Part shown: positions 16,826 through 25,277 of the stretch, in pieces
Layout of the letters: every line of letters begins with the position of its first letter
Position numbering within the stretch: the stretch's first letter is position 1
Assembly (NCBI GenBank): GCA_946480605.1
Contig: CAMLKW010000020.1
Location: 1 to 35,392, forward strand
Source of the DNA: an uncultured Roseateles sp.
GTDB lineage: Bacteria > Pseudomonadota > Gammaproteobacteria > Burkholderiales > Burkholderiaceae
Reading direction: 5' to 3'
DNA length: 35,392 nucleotides
Program-made: the position numbers and the translations under genes
The notes under the pieces: generated by a model
Databases searched by the model: none
What the model saw: only the letters and a program-made list of their open reading frames with translations
Told to the model about the DNA's origin: nothing

Positions 16826-18211
16826 ATGGAACGCCCCTCCGGCAGCCTGCCCGCTGCCGCCGCACTGTTGACCGCGGTTGCGTATCTGGCCCTCGCACCA
16901 TTGCTGCTGCCTACGGTGTCTGCCCACGACGGTGGCCGCGTGCTGCAGGTGGGATTGCTGGCCGTGGCGGCCCTGCTTGCCCTGGCCGGCGAGGCGAGGC
17001 ACGCGCCTTTGCTGCCCCCCTGGCTGAAGGCCTGCGCCATCGGCTGCCTCGTGCTCGCAGTGCCTTCCATGCTTGCGTCGCGGCACCCCGCTGCCGCGGC
17101 GCAGGAAACCGCTCTGATGCTGGGGCTCGCCGGCCTGGCGGTGCTGGTCTGCCGCGCCGCCCGAGCGGGCTCCATCACATGGGCCTTTGATGGTCTGCTC
17201 GCGGGCAGCTGTGCCTACTTTCTGCTGACGACCGGCATCTACGCCGTTGCGCTGGCCGATGGCGCACCGTTAAACGCACGGCTGCTGCACCTGGGCTTTG
17301 ACAACCCGCGCTTCTTCAACCATGTCCAGACCCTCGCACTGCCGGTGTTGCTGGGTTGGTCGTTGGCCGCGCCCGGCCGGCTCCAGCGACGCGCCGCATT
17401 GGTGGCAGTGAGCCTGCATTTCAGCTGGCTGTTCCTGGATCTCGCTCGCGCCAGCCTGCTGGCCCTGGCGGTCGCGGGCCTGTGGTGCTTCTGGACGGGC
17501 GTATCGGCGCTGTGGCGGCGGCTGCTGTGGTGCGTGCTGGCCGGTCTCGCCGTTCACGTCGTCCTCTTCGTCGCCTTGCCCGCGGTACTGGGGCGCCATT
17601 GGGTCACGCATTTCGCCAGCGTCCAGGAACTCACCAGCAGCCATTCCCGGGACTTGCTGTTGTCTGCTGCGATGGATCTGGTTCGCGCAGATCCCTGGCT
17701 GGGTGCCGGCCCCATGCACTTTGCGGCCCTGATCCATCCCAAGGGTGCGCATCCCCACAACCTGTACCTGCAATGGGCCGCCGAGTTCGGGCTGCCGTCG
17801 CTGCTGTTGCTGCTGTGCCTGCTGGTGGCGCCGCTGTGGCGGGTTTCGACCGCGCTTCGGCGAGCGCCGTCCAGCACGCCGCCGATGGCCAGCGCATTGG
17901 GCGCGGCACTGCTGGCTGCGCTGATCGACGCCGGTTTTTCGGGCAACTTCGTGATGCCGCTGTCACAGGTATGGATCGCCGTCGTCTACGGCTTGCTGCT
18001 GGGGTCGCAGTCCGGGACGGCGGCCCCGGCAACGGCGCCTCGCGCCCTGCATCGCACAACCCTGGTGCTGGTGCTGCTATCGCAGCTCTGGCTGTGCGCA
18101 GAAGCCTGGCGTCAATGGCAGTACGATCCGGCGCGCATTGCCAGCCACAGTCCCGTCGCGACCGCCAGCCAGCACCCGCGTCCGCGTTTCTGGCAGCAGG
18201 GCTGGCTTTGA
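16826..18211 (+). CDS. Wzy/O-antigen-ligase-like polytopic membrane protein
   Basis: This 461-residue inner-membrane protein has about ten to twelve hydrophobic segments and a large periplasmic loop in the second half. The loop contains WLGAGPMHFAAL and HPKGAHPHNLYLQWAAEFGLP, the HxHN...E.G pattern typical of Wzy_C-type enzymes, which transfer lipid-linked oligosaccharides to lipid A core, another glycan or a protein. Given pilA directly upstream and a PglL-like ligase directly downstream, pilin or other protein O-glycosylation is the favoured role. Glycan polymerisation (Wzy) is an alternative. The start ATG 16826 is 29 bp after the pilA terminator. No Shine-Dalgarno stands out. Confidence 0.8.
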   Translation: MERPSGSLPAAAALLTAVAYLALAPLLLPTVSAHDGGRVLQVGLLAVAALLALAGEARHAPLLPPWLKACAIGCLVLAVPSMLASRHPAAAAQETALMLGLAGLAVLVCRAARAGSITWAFDGLLAGSCAYFLLTTGIYAVALADGAPLNARLLHLGFDNPRFFNHVQTLALPVLLGWSLAAPGRLQRRAALVAVSLHFSWLFLDLARASLLALAVAGLWCFWTGVSALWRRLLWCVLAGLAVHVVLFVALPAVLGRHWVTHFASVQELTSSHSRDLLLSAAMDLVRADPWLGAGPMHFAALIHPKGAHPHNLYLQWAAEFGLPSLLLLLCLLVAPLWRVSTALRRAPSSTPPMASALGAALLAALIDAGFSGNFVMPLSQVWIAVVYGLLLGSQSGTAAPATAPRALHRTTLVLVLLSQLWLCAEAWRQWQYDPARIASHSPVATASQHPRPRFWQQGWL

Positions 18212-18260
18212 GCCGCGCTGCTTCTGCCCCGTGCGGGCCCAATCCATCATTTCTCGCTTC

Positions 18261-19976
18261 ATGACAGGCTACAGGTCGCCGGCTGCATCTGCCGAGATGA
18301 GCATCCTCGCCATCGCGCTCGCGGCCGCCGCCGCCCTGCCGCCGCTGCTGGCCTTCAACCAGACCCCCGCCGCCACGCTCTACAACCAGCTGCTGGCCCT
18401 GGCCGGCTGGGGCGCCGCGCTGGCGCTGTGGGCGCGCAGCACGCCGCACTGGCGCGCCGGATTGAAGAGCCCCGCCGCAGTGGCGCTGGCGTTGCTGCTG
18501 GTGGCGCCGATGACGTCGGTGGTCTGGCGCTCGCTGCCGCTGTCGCTGGGCCTGGGCGCCACGGCCATCATCGGCGCCGGCCTGGCCGTGCTGCTGCTGG
18601 CGCAAGGCCTGTCTGCCCATGCACGTCAGCGAGCGGCCGAGGCGCTGTGCTGGGGGCTGCTGGCCACCGGGCTGCTCAGCGTGTCCGTGAGCCTCGTGCA
18701 GGTGTTCGTCCCTGCAGGCGCCGACGGCAACCTCATCGCGCGCTCCGGCATCGTCGGGCGGGCCGTCGGCAACCTGCGCCAGCCCAACCACCTCGCCAGC
18801 CTGATGATGTGGGCCGCGGTTGCTGCGGTATTCATCACCGAGCGCAACGGCATGCGCCGCGCCCTGCCGCCGCTGCTGTTCGCCTTCGTCTTCACCGTCG
18901 TGCTCAGCGCGTCGCGCACCGGCTTCATCGGCATCGCCATGCTGGCGCTGTGGGGCCTGGTCGATCGCCGCCTGTCGCGCAGCGCCCGCCTGTCGCTGCT
19001 GGCCACGCCCGTGATGCTGGCCTTCAGCTGGTGGCTGATGGCGCAGTGGGCCGACAGCGGCCACGCCTTCGGTGCCGCGTCGCGGCTGTCGGAGGGCGCG
19101 GGCTCGCCGTCGCGCCTGGCCATCCTGCGTGACGCCTGGGCGCTGACGCTGGCCAACCCCTGGCTGGGCGTGGGCTGGGGCGAGTTCAATTTCGCGTGGA
19201 GCCTGACGCCGTTCCCCACCCGCCCCATCGCCTTCTTCGACCACACGCACAACCTGCCGTCGCAACTGGCCGTGGAGCTGGGGCTGCCCTGGGCCGGCGC
19301 CGTGCTGGTGTTGCTGGGCTTGGCGCTGTGGCAGGCGTGGCGCGGTGCCTGGAAGGCCTCCGGCGACGACGCCCCGCTGCGCCGCGCGGCGCTGATGCTG
19401 GTGCTGACCATTGGCCTGCACAGCCTGCTGGAGTACCCGCTGTGGTACGCCTACTTCCTGCTGCCGGCCTGCTTCGCGCTGGGGCTGGCGCTGCCGGCCA
19501 ATGGCAGCTCCCACGCCACGACGTCAACAAGCCCCTGGGCCTGGGTCGGTGGCCTGCTGATCGTGGGCAGTGCCTACGCGGTATGGGACTACAGCCGCAT
19601 CGTCGCGATCTACAAGCCCAGCGAGGACGCCGTGCCGTTGACGGAGCGCGTCGCCGCCGGTCAGCGCTCGCTGTTCTTCAGCCACCAGGCCGACTACGCC
19701 GCGGCGACCAGCCTGGAGCCCGGCCCGCTGACGCTCGCCGCGGCGCGGCGCACGGCCTTCAGCCTGGTGGATGCGCGGCTGCTGATGCACTGGTCCATGG
19801 CGCTGGAGAAAGCCGGCGACATCGAGGCGGCACGCTTCGTGGCCGATCGCCTGCGCGAGTTCCGCAGCTCCACCGGCACCACCTGGTTCGAGAACTGCAC
19901 GTCCCAAGTGCCGGGCGCCGCCATGCCGCAATGCGAGGCCGCCTCCGGCGTGGTCGACTGGCGCGCGCTGCGCTGA
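18261..19976 (+). CDS. pglL: PglL-family O-oligosaccharyltransferase
   Basis: This 571-residue inner-membrane enzyme is predicted to transfer a lipid-linked glycan to Ser/Thr of periplasmic proteins such as pilin. The N-terminal half has multiple membrane helices and the PglL signature GRAVGNLRQPNHLASLMMW (167-185). SASRTGF follows, then the Wzy_C-type loop NPWLGVGWGEFNFAW and DHTHNLPSQLAVELGLP (327-343). A C-terminal Wzy_C_2-like soluble region (about 470-571) ends the protein. Start 18261 gives MTGYRSPAAS; ATG 18297 (MSILAIAL) is an equally possible start, and neither has a clear Shine-Dalgarno. The stop lies 2 bp before a MITE-like element. Glycan and targets are unknown. Confidence 0.85.
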   Translation: MTGYRSPAASAEMSILAIALAAAAALPPLLAFNQTPAATLYNQLLALAGWGAALALWARSTPHWRAGLKSPAAVALALLLVAPMTSVVWRSLPLSLGLGATAIIGAGLAVLLLAQGLSAHARQRAAEALCWGLLATGLLSVSVSLVQVFVPAGADGNLIARSGIVGRAVGNLRQPNHLASLMMWAAVAAVFITERNGMRRALPPLLFAFVFTVVLSASRTGFIGIAMLALWGLVDRRLSRSARLSLLATPVMLAFSWWLMAQWADSGHAFGAASRLSEGAGSPSRLAILRDAWALTLANPWLGVGWGEFNFAWSLTPFPTRPIAFFDHTHNLPSQLAVELGLPWAGAVLVLLGLALWQAWRGAWKASGDDAPLRRAALMLVLTIGLHSLLEYPLWYAYFLLPACFALGLALPANGSSHATTSTSPWAWVGGLLIVGSAYAVWDYSRIVAIYKPSEDAVPLTERVAAGQRSLFFSHQADYAAATSLEPGPLTLAAARRTAFSLVDARLLMHWSMALEKAGDIEAARFVADRLREFRSSTGTTWFENCTSQVPGAAMPQCEAASGVVDWRALR

Positions 19977-19978
19977 AC

Positions 19979-20243
19979 CTAGGAGCCTGTCGGGCTTGGG
20001 CATGGCCCTGCGCCGCCGTCTGGGGCTGCCAGGCAAGGCGCACGCGAGGCCGCGTGGCAGGCCACGCAACGAGCGTGCAATGCGGCCTGGCAGCCCCAGA
20101 CGGCGGCCCGAAGGGTTGCGCGACACAGCCCGCAGGCGGCGTTGCCCATGCTCGCTGCACCCCGGCGCAGCTTGCGCTGGGCGCCTTGCCTGCAGGTCGT
20201 GTCGTGCAACGCAGGGCCATGCCCAAGCCCGACAGGCTCCTAG
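19979..20243. mobile_element. MITE-like 257-bp inverted-repeat element flanked by CTAG
   Basis: The element spans 19983-20239. Its ends are perfect 30-bp inverted repeats beginning GAGCCTGTCGGGCTTGGGC (19983-20012 and 20210-20239), flanked on both sides by CTAG (19979-19982 and 20240-20243), which looks like a 4-bp target duplication. Inside, GCCGCCGTCTGGGGCTGCC (20012-20030, continuing to 20034) pairs perfectly with 20085-20107. The remaining 102 bp (20108-20209) fold on themselves through TTGCGCGACAC / GTGTCGTGCAA. The whole can form a three-way junction. No transposase is encoded. CTAG-type 4-bp duplications are known for IS5-group elements, so a non-autonomous IS5-like derivative is a reasonable guess. 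Confidence 0.8.
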
Positions 20244-20731
20244 GCGGCTGGTTCGGCGGCGCTCCAGTCACCGCTCTTGCCGCCTTGCTTCTCCAGCACG
20301 CGCACGTTGGAGATGACCATGCCGCGGTCGGCGGCCTTGCACATGTCGTAGACGGTCAGCAGGCCGACCTGCACGGCGCACAGCGCCTCCATCTCGACGC
20401 CGGTGCGACCCAGCGTCTCCACCTGGGCGCGGCACAGCACGCGGCTGCCGGCTTCGTCGAGCTCGAACTCGACCTTCACGCGCGTGATCGGCAGCGGGTG
20501 GCACAGCGGCACGAGGTCTGCACAGCGCTTGGCGCCCTGGATTGCCGCGATGCGCGCCACGCCCAGCACGTCGCCCTTCTTGGCCGTGCCGCCGGCGATC
20601 AGCGCGAAGGTCTCGGGCTGCATGCGGATCTCGCCGGCCGCGACGGCCACGCGGTGCGTCTCGGCCTTGGCCGACACGTCCACCATGTGGGCCTGGCCTT
20701 CGGAGTCGAAATGTGTCAGCGGTGTGGTCAT
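20240..20731 (-). CDS. moaC: Cyclic pyranopterin monophosphate synthase MoaC
   Basis: MoaC converts the cyclic GTP product of MoaA into cPMP, the first stable intermediate of molybdenum cofactor synthesis. The 163-residue product contains [15 protein letters not shown] (46-60), the family motif [10 protein letters not shown] (76-85), [10 protein letters not shown] (108-117) and [12 protein letters not shown] (127-138) with the conserved Asp129 and Lys132. Start ATG 20731 gives the usual [10 protein letters not shown]-terminus; an ATG three codons upstream (20740) is possible. The TAG stop falls inside the CTAG flanking the MITE-like element. The gene is divergent from the M48 protease gene and no other moa gene is in the window. 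Confidence 0.95.
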   Translation of the reverse strand: MTTPLTHFDSEGQAHMVDVSAKAETHRVAVAAGEIRMQPETFALIAGGTAKKGDVLGVARIAAIQGAKRCADLVPLCHPLPITRVKVEFELDEAGSRVLCRAQVETLGRTGVEMEALCAVQVGLLTVYDMCKAADRGMVISNVRVLEKQGGKSGDWSAAEPAA

Positions 20732-20747
20732 GGATTGCATTCTGCGG

Positions 20748-20835
20748 GCCGAGCGCCGGGCCTCTCCCAAGCCGGCCCGCCTGAGGCGATGTGTATGCGG
20801 CTCAATGCCGCATGCATCGCCGTCCACTCGGGGGA
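20748..20835. repeat. Diverged intergenic repeat, family 1, copy B
   Basis: In the 232-bp divergent space between moaC and the M48 protease gene, the blocks GGGCCGAGCGCCGGGCC, CCCAAGCCGGCCCGCC, GCGATG, TGCGGCTCAATGCCGC and a CGGGGG end occur in the same order as on the minus strand at 5225-5405. Differences between the copies are small indels and substitutions. TGCGGCTCAATGCCGCA is itself a near-palindrome. The element probably overlaps the promoter of one or both flanking genes. Confidence 0.6.
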
Positions 20836-20963
20836 CCGACCAGACTTGCGCACGTTCAGCAGCGCAAGAATGGGCGAGGGGCTTCATTCTCACGAAACAT
20901 TCGGGCATCGAGTTGCAGGCATCATAGACAGAGCCAGCCTGCGCTGGCCGGAGCCCCTGCCTG

Positions 20964-22568
20964 ATGAAGAAGTCGTTCGCCACCCGCCCCCTGCTCTCCC
21001 TGCTCGCGGCCGCCACGCTGGCGCTGCCCGGCGCACCGCTGAACGCGCAGGTCAACCTGCCGGCGCTGGGCGACTCCGTCTCGCAGGACCTGGACGTCAA
21101 CGCCGAGCGGCAGCTGGGCGACCGTTACATGCGCATGATCCGCATCGACCCGGCCTATGTGCAGGACCCGCTGCTGCGCGAGTACCTGGACAGCATCTGG
21201 AACCCGCTGGTGTCGGCCGCGCGCAAGCTGGGCCACATCAGCGACGACACGCAGAGCCGCTTCGCGTGGGAGCCCTTCCTCGTCGAGGACAAGAGCGTCA
21301 ACGCGTTCGCGCTGCCGGGCGGCTTCGTCGGCGTGCACCTGGGCCTGATCGCGATGACGGTGTCGCGCGACGAGCTGGCCTCGGTCATCGGGCACGAGAT
21401 CTCGCACGTCACGCAGCGCCACATCGCGCGCCGCATCGCGGGCGACTCCAAGAACAGCATGGTCGCCATCGCTGGCCTGCTGCTGGGTGTGCTGGCGGCT
21501 TCGCGCGGCAACATCGACCTGGCCAACGCCGGCATCGTGGGCGGCCAGGCCGCGGCCACGCAGCTGTCGCTGAACTTCTCGCGCGACATGGAGCGCGAGG
21601 CCGACCGCGTGGGCTTCAACGTGCTGGTGGAAGCAGGCTTTGCGGGCAGCGGCATGGTCAGCATGTTCGAGCGCATGGAGCAGGCCTACCACCTGATGGA
21701 CAACGGGGCCTACCCCTACCTGCGCAGCCACCCGCTGACCGGCGAGCGCATCGGCGATGCCCGCACCCGCCTGGCGCTGGAGCCCTTCGCGCGTCCACGC
21801 GGACTTGCCGAGCATGCGCTGATGGCCGCGCGCTCCCGCGTGCTGATGGACCCGCGCGTGGACGCCTGGCAGGTGCTGGAGAACTACGACGCCGGCGCCC
21901 GCAACATCAAGGACAGCGGCGGCTACGAGCAGCTCGGCGCGCGGTACGCGGCCGCGCTGGCCTCCATCAAGCTGCGCAACTTCGACCGCGCCGACGCGAC
22001 GCTGCGCAGCGCCGAGCTGACGCTGCAGCTGCTGAACCCCAGCCCCGCCGAGGCCGCCGCCGCCAGCCGGCAGCTGACCTTCCTGCGCGCCGAACTGGCC
22101 CAGGCCCGCGAGCGCCCCGCCGATGGCATGGCCGCGCTGGCCCGGCTGGGCGGCGAACGCTCGCGCCCGCTGCTGCTGCAGCGCGTGGGGCTGGCGCTGG
22201 CCTCAGGCCCGGCAGCGAGCGCCGGCCCCGTGCTGCGCGAGGCGGCCGACGCGCTGCAGACCCACGTCAGCCTGATGCCCCACGACGCCTATGCCTGGTC
22301 GCAGCTGTCGCTGCTGTGGGAGAAGCTGGGGCAGCCGTTGCGGGCCATCCGCGCGCGGGCCGAGTCCCACGCGGCGGCGGGCGACCTCAATGGCGCCATC
22401 GACCGCATGCGCTCCGGCCTGCGCCAGTCGCGCGGCCCGGACGCCGATCAGGTGGAGGCCTCGGTCATCGATGCGCGGCTGCGCGCGCTGGTCTACGAGC
22501 GCCAGGCCATCCTGGGCGAGATGTACCGCGGGCGCTACATCCCGCCGGACGTCGAGCTTCCGAACTGA
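20964..22568 (+). CDS. BepA-like M48 metalloprotease with TPR region
   Basis: This is a periplasmic zinc protease of 534 residues, with a signal peptide at about residues 1-28 (basic start, hydrophobic core, cleavage near LNA|QV). The M48 domain holds the zinc motif HEISH (His144, Glu145, His148) in [18 protein letters not shown] and the third-ligand region EREADRVGF (Glu212). [13 protein letters not shown] is also typical. The C-terminal half (about 300-530) is helical and repeat-like, resembling the TPR part of BepA/YfgC, which degrades or helps assemble outer-membrane proteins such as LptD. Start ATG 20964 is fixed by the signal peptide. Confidence 0.9.
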   Translation: MKKSFATRPLLSLLAAATLALPGAPLNAQVNLPALGDSVSQDLDVNAERQLGDRYMRMIRIDPAYVQDPLLREYLDSIWNPLVSAARKLGHISDDTQSRFAWEPFLVEDKSVNAFALPGGFVGVHLGLIAMTVSRDELASVIGHEISHVTQRHIARRIAGDSKNSMVAIAGLLLGVLAASRGNIDLANAGIVGGQAAATQLSLNFSRDMEREADRVGFNVLVEAGFAGSGMVSMFERMEQAYHLMDNGAYPYLRSHPLTGERIGDARTRLALEPFARPRGLAEHALMAARSRVLMDPRVDAWQVLENYDAGARNIKDSGGYEQLGARYAAALASIKLRNFDRADATLRSAELTLQLLNPSPAEAAAASRQLTFLRAELAQARERPADGMAALARLGGERSRPLLLQRVGLALASGPAASAGPVLREAADALQTHVSLMPHDAYAWSQLSLLWEKLGQPLRAIRARAESHAAAGDLNGAIDRMRSGLRQSRGPDADQVEASVIDARLRALVYERQAILGEMYRGRYIPPDVELPN

Positions 22569-22587
22569 GGCCTATCGGCCAGGGAGT

Positions 22588-22638
22588 TCCTGGTCGATCC
22601 CCCGAGGGGGCGGTGCTCGGCCCGCAAATGCCAAGCCG
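22588..22638. repeat. Intergenic GC-rich repeat, family 2, copy D
   Basis: Between the convergent M48 protease and small membrane-protein genes lies GATCCCCCGAGGGGGCGG, then TGCTCGGCCCGC and GCCAAGCC. It shares the CCCCC/GGGGG stem and the GGCCC...GCCAAGCC tail with the block at 15041-15104. A GGCC-TATC-GGCC mini-stem precedes it. No T-tract is present. Confidence 0.45.
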
Positions 22639-22647
22639 ATGCAGGGC

Positions 22648-23001
22648 TCAGTCAGAGGGAAACAGCCGCTCGATGACGACGTCGATGACCATGCCGCACA
22701 AGCTGTAGATCAGCGAGCCGATCAGCGCCGCCCAGAAGCCGTTCACGTGCAGCCCCGGCAGCAGCGAGGCCGCGGCCCAGAAGGTCAGGGCGTTGATGAC
22801 GAACAGGAACAGGCCCAGCGTCAACACCGTCACCGGCAGTGTCAGCAACACCAGCACGGGCCGCACCACCGTGTTCAGCAGGCCCAGCACCAGCGCCGCG
22901 AACAGCGCGGAGGTGAAGCTGGTCACCACCACGCCGGGGTAGAGGTGGGCCACCAGCAGCAGCGCGCCGGCCAGCAGCAGCCATCGGGTCAAGGTTTTCA
23001 T
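22648..23001 (-). CDS. Small membrane protein, phage-holin-4-2/YvlD-like family
   Basis: This 117-residue protein has four hydrophobic segments and belongs to the chromosomal PF04020-type family, named for a resemblance to holins but generally not phage-borne. Typical features are HLYPGVVVTSFTSALFAALVLG (shown in part: HLYPGVVVTSF, ALFAALVLGLLN), NTVVRPVLVLLTLPVTVLTLG (NTVVRPVLVLLTLP) and FVINALTFWAAASLLPGL. Its function is unknown. Start ATG 23001 (MKTLTRWL) gives a normal N-terminus; ATG 23013, four codons upstream, is possible. It is divergent from tonB, and the intervening 105 bp hold a Fur box. Nothing nearby suggests a prophage. Confidence 0.85.
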   Translation of the reverse strand: MKTLTRWLLLAGALLLVAHLYPGVVVTSFTSALFAALVLGLLNTVVRPVLVLLTLPVTVLTLGLFLFVINALTFWAAASLLPGLHVNGFWAALIGSLIYSLCGMVIDVVIERLFPSD

Positions 23002-23042
23002 GGGGCCCAGCATACAAAACCGGGCAGCAACATTTCGACGTT

Positions 23043-23061
23043 AATAGGAATAATTCGCATT
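23043..23061 (+). promoter_or_regulatory. Fur box upstream of tonB
   Basis: AATAGGAATAATTCGCATT differs from the palindromic Fur consensus AATGAGAATNATTCTCATT at only a few positions. It lies 46 bp before the tonB start and implies iron repression of tonB-exbB-exbD. It may also affect the divergent small membrane-protein gene. Confidence 0.75.
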
Positions 23062-23106
23062 CAGTGCTAGCATTCCGGGCTCGCATCCACCCACTGTCCG
23101 TCCGGC

Positions 23107-23859
23107 GTGACCTCAGCCTCCCCCGCCATCGTCGAAACCGCATCGCCCGTGCCGCAACGGCCGTCGGTGGCGGCAACCCCGCCTCCCGCACGCGGCGATG
23201 AACTGGGCGCCAATGGCCGGCGCGCGCTGATCGGCGGCGTCATGGCCGCTCACCTGGTGGGCGCCTGGGCGCTGATGCAGGTGGACGCCGTGCGCAACGC
23301 GGTGCGCGAGGTCGCGCCGGTGCTGATGGTGAACATGATCGCGCCGCCGGAGCCGCCCAAGGCCGCCCCGCCGCCACCGCCCCCACCGGCCCAGCCCAGT
23401 CGCGTGGCGCCCACGCCAGCCCCCCTGATCGCCGCGGCGCCGACGCCCACGCCGGCTCCGGCCACCTTCGTAGCGCCGCCGCCCGTGCCCGTGCCCGCAC
23501 CGCCTGCCCCCGTCGAGGCGGTCGCCGCGCCGCCGGCCCCGCCGGCACCCGCGCCAGCGCCACCCTCGCTTGTCGGCCCCAAGCAGGTGCCGCCCAGCGC
23601 CGTGCGCTACGTGAAGCTGCCGGACCTGAACTTCCCGGCGCTGTCCAAGCGCGCCCGCGAGCAGGGCACGGTGGTGCTGCGCATCACGGTGGACGTCAAC
23701 GGCCGTCTGAAGCAGGCCACGGTGCACCGCTCGTCCGGCTTCGAGCGCATCGACCAAGCCGCGCTGAAGGACATCCTGAGCGCGCGCTTCGCGCCCCAGA
23801 CCGAGGACGGCAAGCCCGTCGAATGGCAAACCCTGGCCCCGCTGGCCTACGAACTTTGA
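23107..23859 (+). CDS. tonB: Energy transducer TonB
   Basis: TonB couples the inner-membrane proton motive force, via ExbB/ExbD, to outer-membrane receptors. The 250-residue product has an N-terminal membrane anchor (about 39-58), a long Pro/Ala-rich spacer across the periplasm (about 79-165, including a run of prolines), and a C-terminal TonB domain (about 170-250; NFPALSKRAREQGTVVLRI, VNGRLKQATVHRSSGF, FDQAALKD-like helix). The start is GTG 23107, because no ATG exists upstream of the anchor in this frame. No clear Shine-Dalgarno is seen. It is first of a tonB-exbB-exbD operon behind a Fur box. Its likely partner is the receptor at 25278. Confidence 0.93.
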   Translation: MTSASPAIVETASPVPQRPSVAATPPPARGDELGANGRRALIGGVMAAHLVGAWALMQVDAVRNAVREVAPVLMVNMIAPPEPPKAAPPPPPPPAQPSRVAPTPAPLIAAAPTPTPAPATFVAPPPVPVPAPPAPVEAVAAPPAPPAPAPAPPSLVGPKQVPPSAVRYVKLPDLNFPALSKRAREQGTVVLRITVDVNGRLKQATVHRSSGFERIDQAALKDILSARFAPQTEDGKPVEWQTLAPLAYEL

Positions 23860-23875
23860 CCGCTAAAGAGAACCT

Positions 23876-24637
23876 ATGGACGCCACCGCCATCGCCGCCG
23901 CCGCAGCGCCTGCCCCGGGCTTCGGCCATTTCATCGCCCAGTCCGACGTCGTCGGCAAGTTCCTGCTGGGCGTCCTGGTCGTGATGTCGATCGCGTCCTG
24001 GGGCTTCATCTTCGCCAAGGGCGTGGCGCAGTACCTGCGCAACAAGCGGTCCACGACCTTCCTGGACTTCTTCTGGAACGCCCGCTCGCTGGACGCGGTG
24101 CAGGCCGAGTTGAACACGCATGGTGCGCGCGATCCGTTCTCGCACCTCAGCGCCCACGCGCTGCACGCTCAGGCCCACCACGCCCGCTACGGCGCCGCCA
24201 AGCTGTCCGAGGCCGGCACGGCCAACGACTTCATCACCCGCACCATCAAGAAAGTGCTGGACGAGGAAACCACGCAACTGGAGTCGGGCCTGACGACGCT
24301 GGCCACCATCGGCGCGACCGCCCCCTTCGTGGGCCTGTTCGGCACCGTCTGGGGCGTGTACCACGCTCTGCTGGCCATCGGCATGAGCGGCGCCGGCACG
24401 CTGGACAAGGTCGCCGGCCCGGTCGGCGAGGCGCTGATCATGACCGGCATCGGCCTGGGCGTGGCCATCCCGGCGGTCATCGCCTACAACGCGTTCACGC
24501 GCAGCAACCGTGTGCTGTCGGCGCGGCTGGATGCCTTTGCCTACGAACTGCACAGCTTCCTGACGCTGGGCGAGGCGCCCGGCGCCGGCGTGCAGACCGC
24601 CAACGTGCGCCCACTGAAGCCGGCTGCGGCCCACTGA
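23876..24637 (+). CDS. exbB: Biopolymer transport protein ExbB (MotA/TolQ/ExbB family)
   Basis: ExbB is the pentameric inner-membrane channel subunit of the TonB motor. The 253-residue product has three membrane segments (about 25-46, 140-165 and 180-200), with the family core TTLATIGATAPFVGLFGTVWG and a second conserved stretch GPVGEALIMTGIGLGVAIPA. A large cytoplasmic loop joins helices 1 and 2. It starts 16 bp after tonB behind an AGAGAA Shine-Dalgarno sequence and is followed by exbD after 10 bp. The pairing with tonB and a Fur box argues for ExbB rather than TolQ. Confidence 0.95.
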   Translation: MDATAIAAAAAPAPGFGHFIAQSDVVGKFLLGVLVVMSIASWGFIFAKGVAQYLRNKRSTTFLDFFWNARSLDAVQAELNTHGARDPFSHLSAHALHAQAHHARYGAAKLSEAGTANDFITRTIKKVLDEETTQLESGLTTLATIGATAPFVGLFGTVWGVYHALLAIGMSGAGTLDKVAGPVGEALIMTGIGLGVAIPAVIAYNAFTRSNRVLSARLDAFAYELHSFLTLGEAPGAGVQTANVRPLKPAAAH

Positions 24638-24647
24638 GAGACGCGCC

Positions 24648-25064
24648 ATGGCCTTCGCTTCCTTCGACAGCAAGCGCAGCAATGCGCCCGTGGCCGAGAT
24701 CAACATGGTGCCGTTGATCGACGTCATGCTGGTGCTGCTGGTCATCTTCATCGTCACCGCGCCGCTGCTGACGCACGCGGTCAAGCTGGACCTGCCCAAG
24801 GTCAGCTCGCAGGTCAACGAGGTCAAGCCGAACAAGATCGAGTTCGCCATCGACGCCAAGGGGCAGCGCTTCTGGAACGGCGAGATGGTCACGCGCCAGG
24901 AAGCGCAGCAGCGCTTCCTGGCCGAGGGCAAGAAGTCCACGCAGCCCGAGATCCACCTGCGCGCCGACCAGGAGTCGGCCTACAAGGCCGTCGCGCAGAC
25001 GCTGGCGGACGCCTCCAAGGCCGGCCTCACCAAGGTCGGCTTCATCAGCGAACCCGAACGCTGA
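24648..25064 (+). CDS. exbD: Biopolymer transport protein ExbD
   Basis: ExbD is the proton-translocating stator subunit of the TonB motor. The 138-residue product has one membrane helix at about residues 22-42 (MVPLIDVMLVLLVIFIVTAP) containing the essential Asp25, followed by a periplasmic domain (about 60-138). The NMVPLIDVMLVLL motif is diagnostic for ExbD/TolR. Last gene of the tonB-exbB-exbD operon. The next gene has its own promoter and Fur box. Confidence 0.95.
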   Translation: MAFASFDSKRSNAPVAEINMVPLIDVMLVLLVIFIVTAPLLTHAVKLDLPKVSSQVNEVKPNKIEFAIDAKGQRFWNGEMVTRQEAQQRFLAEGKKSTQPEIHLRADQESAYKAVAQTLADASKAGLTKVGFISEPER

Positions 25065-25129
25065 CCGCGCCGCCCGGCGCGGCACGTCGCGTGGATGCCA
25101 CGCGCCAACGCCCCTCGCGCCGAAATGTT

Positions 25130-25164
25130 TTGTACTGCATTAATGAGAATCATTATCATTAATG
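25130..25164 (+). promoter_or_regulatory. Promoter and canonical Fur box of the siderophore receptor operon
   Basis: AATGAGAATCATTATCATT (25142-25160) is an almost perfect Fur box, and the symmetry extends outward as CATTAATGA / TCATTAATG (25138-25164). A candidate -35 TTGTAC (25130-25135) and -10 TATCAT (25154-25159), spaced by 18 bp, lie across it, so iron-loaded Fur would block polymerase. It controls at least the receptor and probably the genes through 32761. Confidence 0.88.
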
Positions 25165-25277
25165 TTTCTGCGGTCGCATCCATCGGCCGCGCACAGCAAG
25201 CCAGGCGTTTCGACCTCCTGTGAAGGAGGCCCAGGAACGGCAAGCCAGCACACAGAAATCGAAACCCTGGAGTTCCC

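Noticed and set aside
19196..22708. A 1170-codon plus-strand frame running through pglL, the inverted-repeat element, moaC (antisense) and the M48 gene.
   Set aside because: It crosses clear genes in other frames, and its translation is Arg/Ala/Gly/Pro low complexity; it exists only because stops are rare at this GC content.
22648..23001. The phage-holin-like family name as a sign of prophage.
   Set aside because: No other phage genes are present; this family is a common chromosomal membrane protein.
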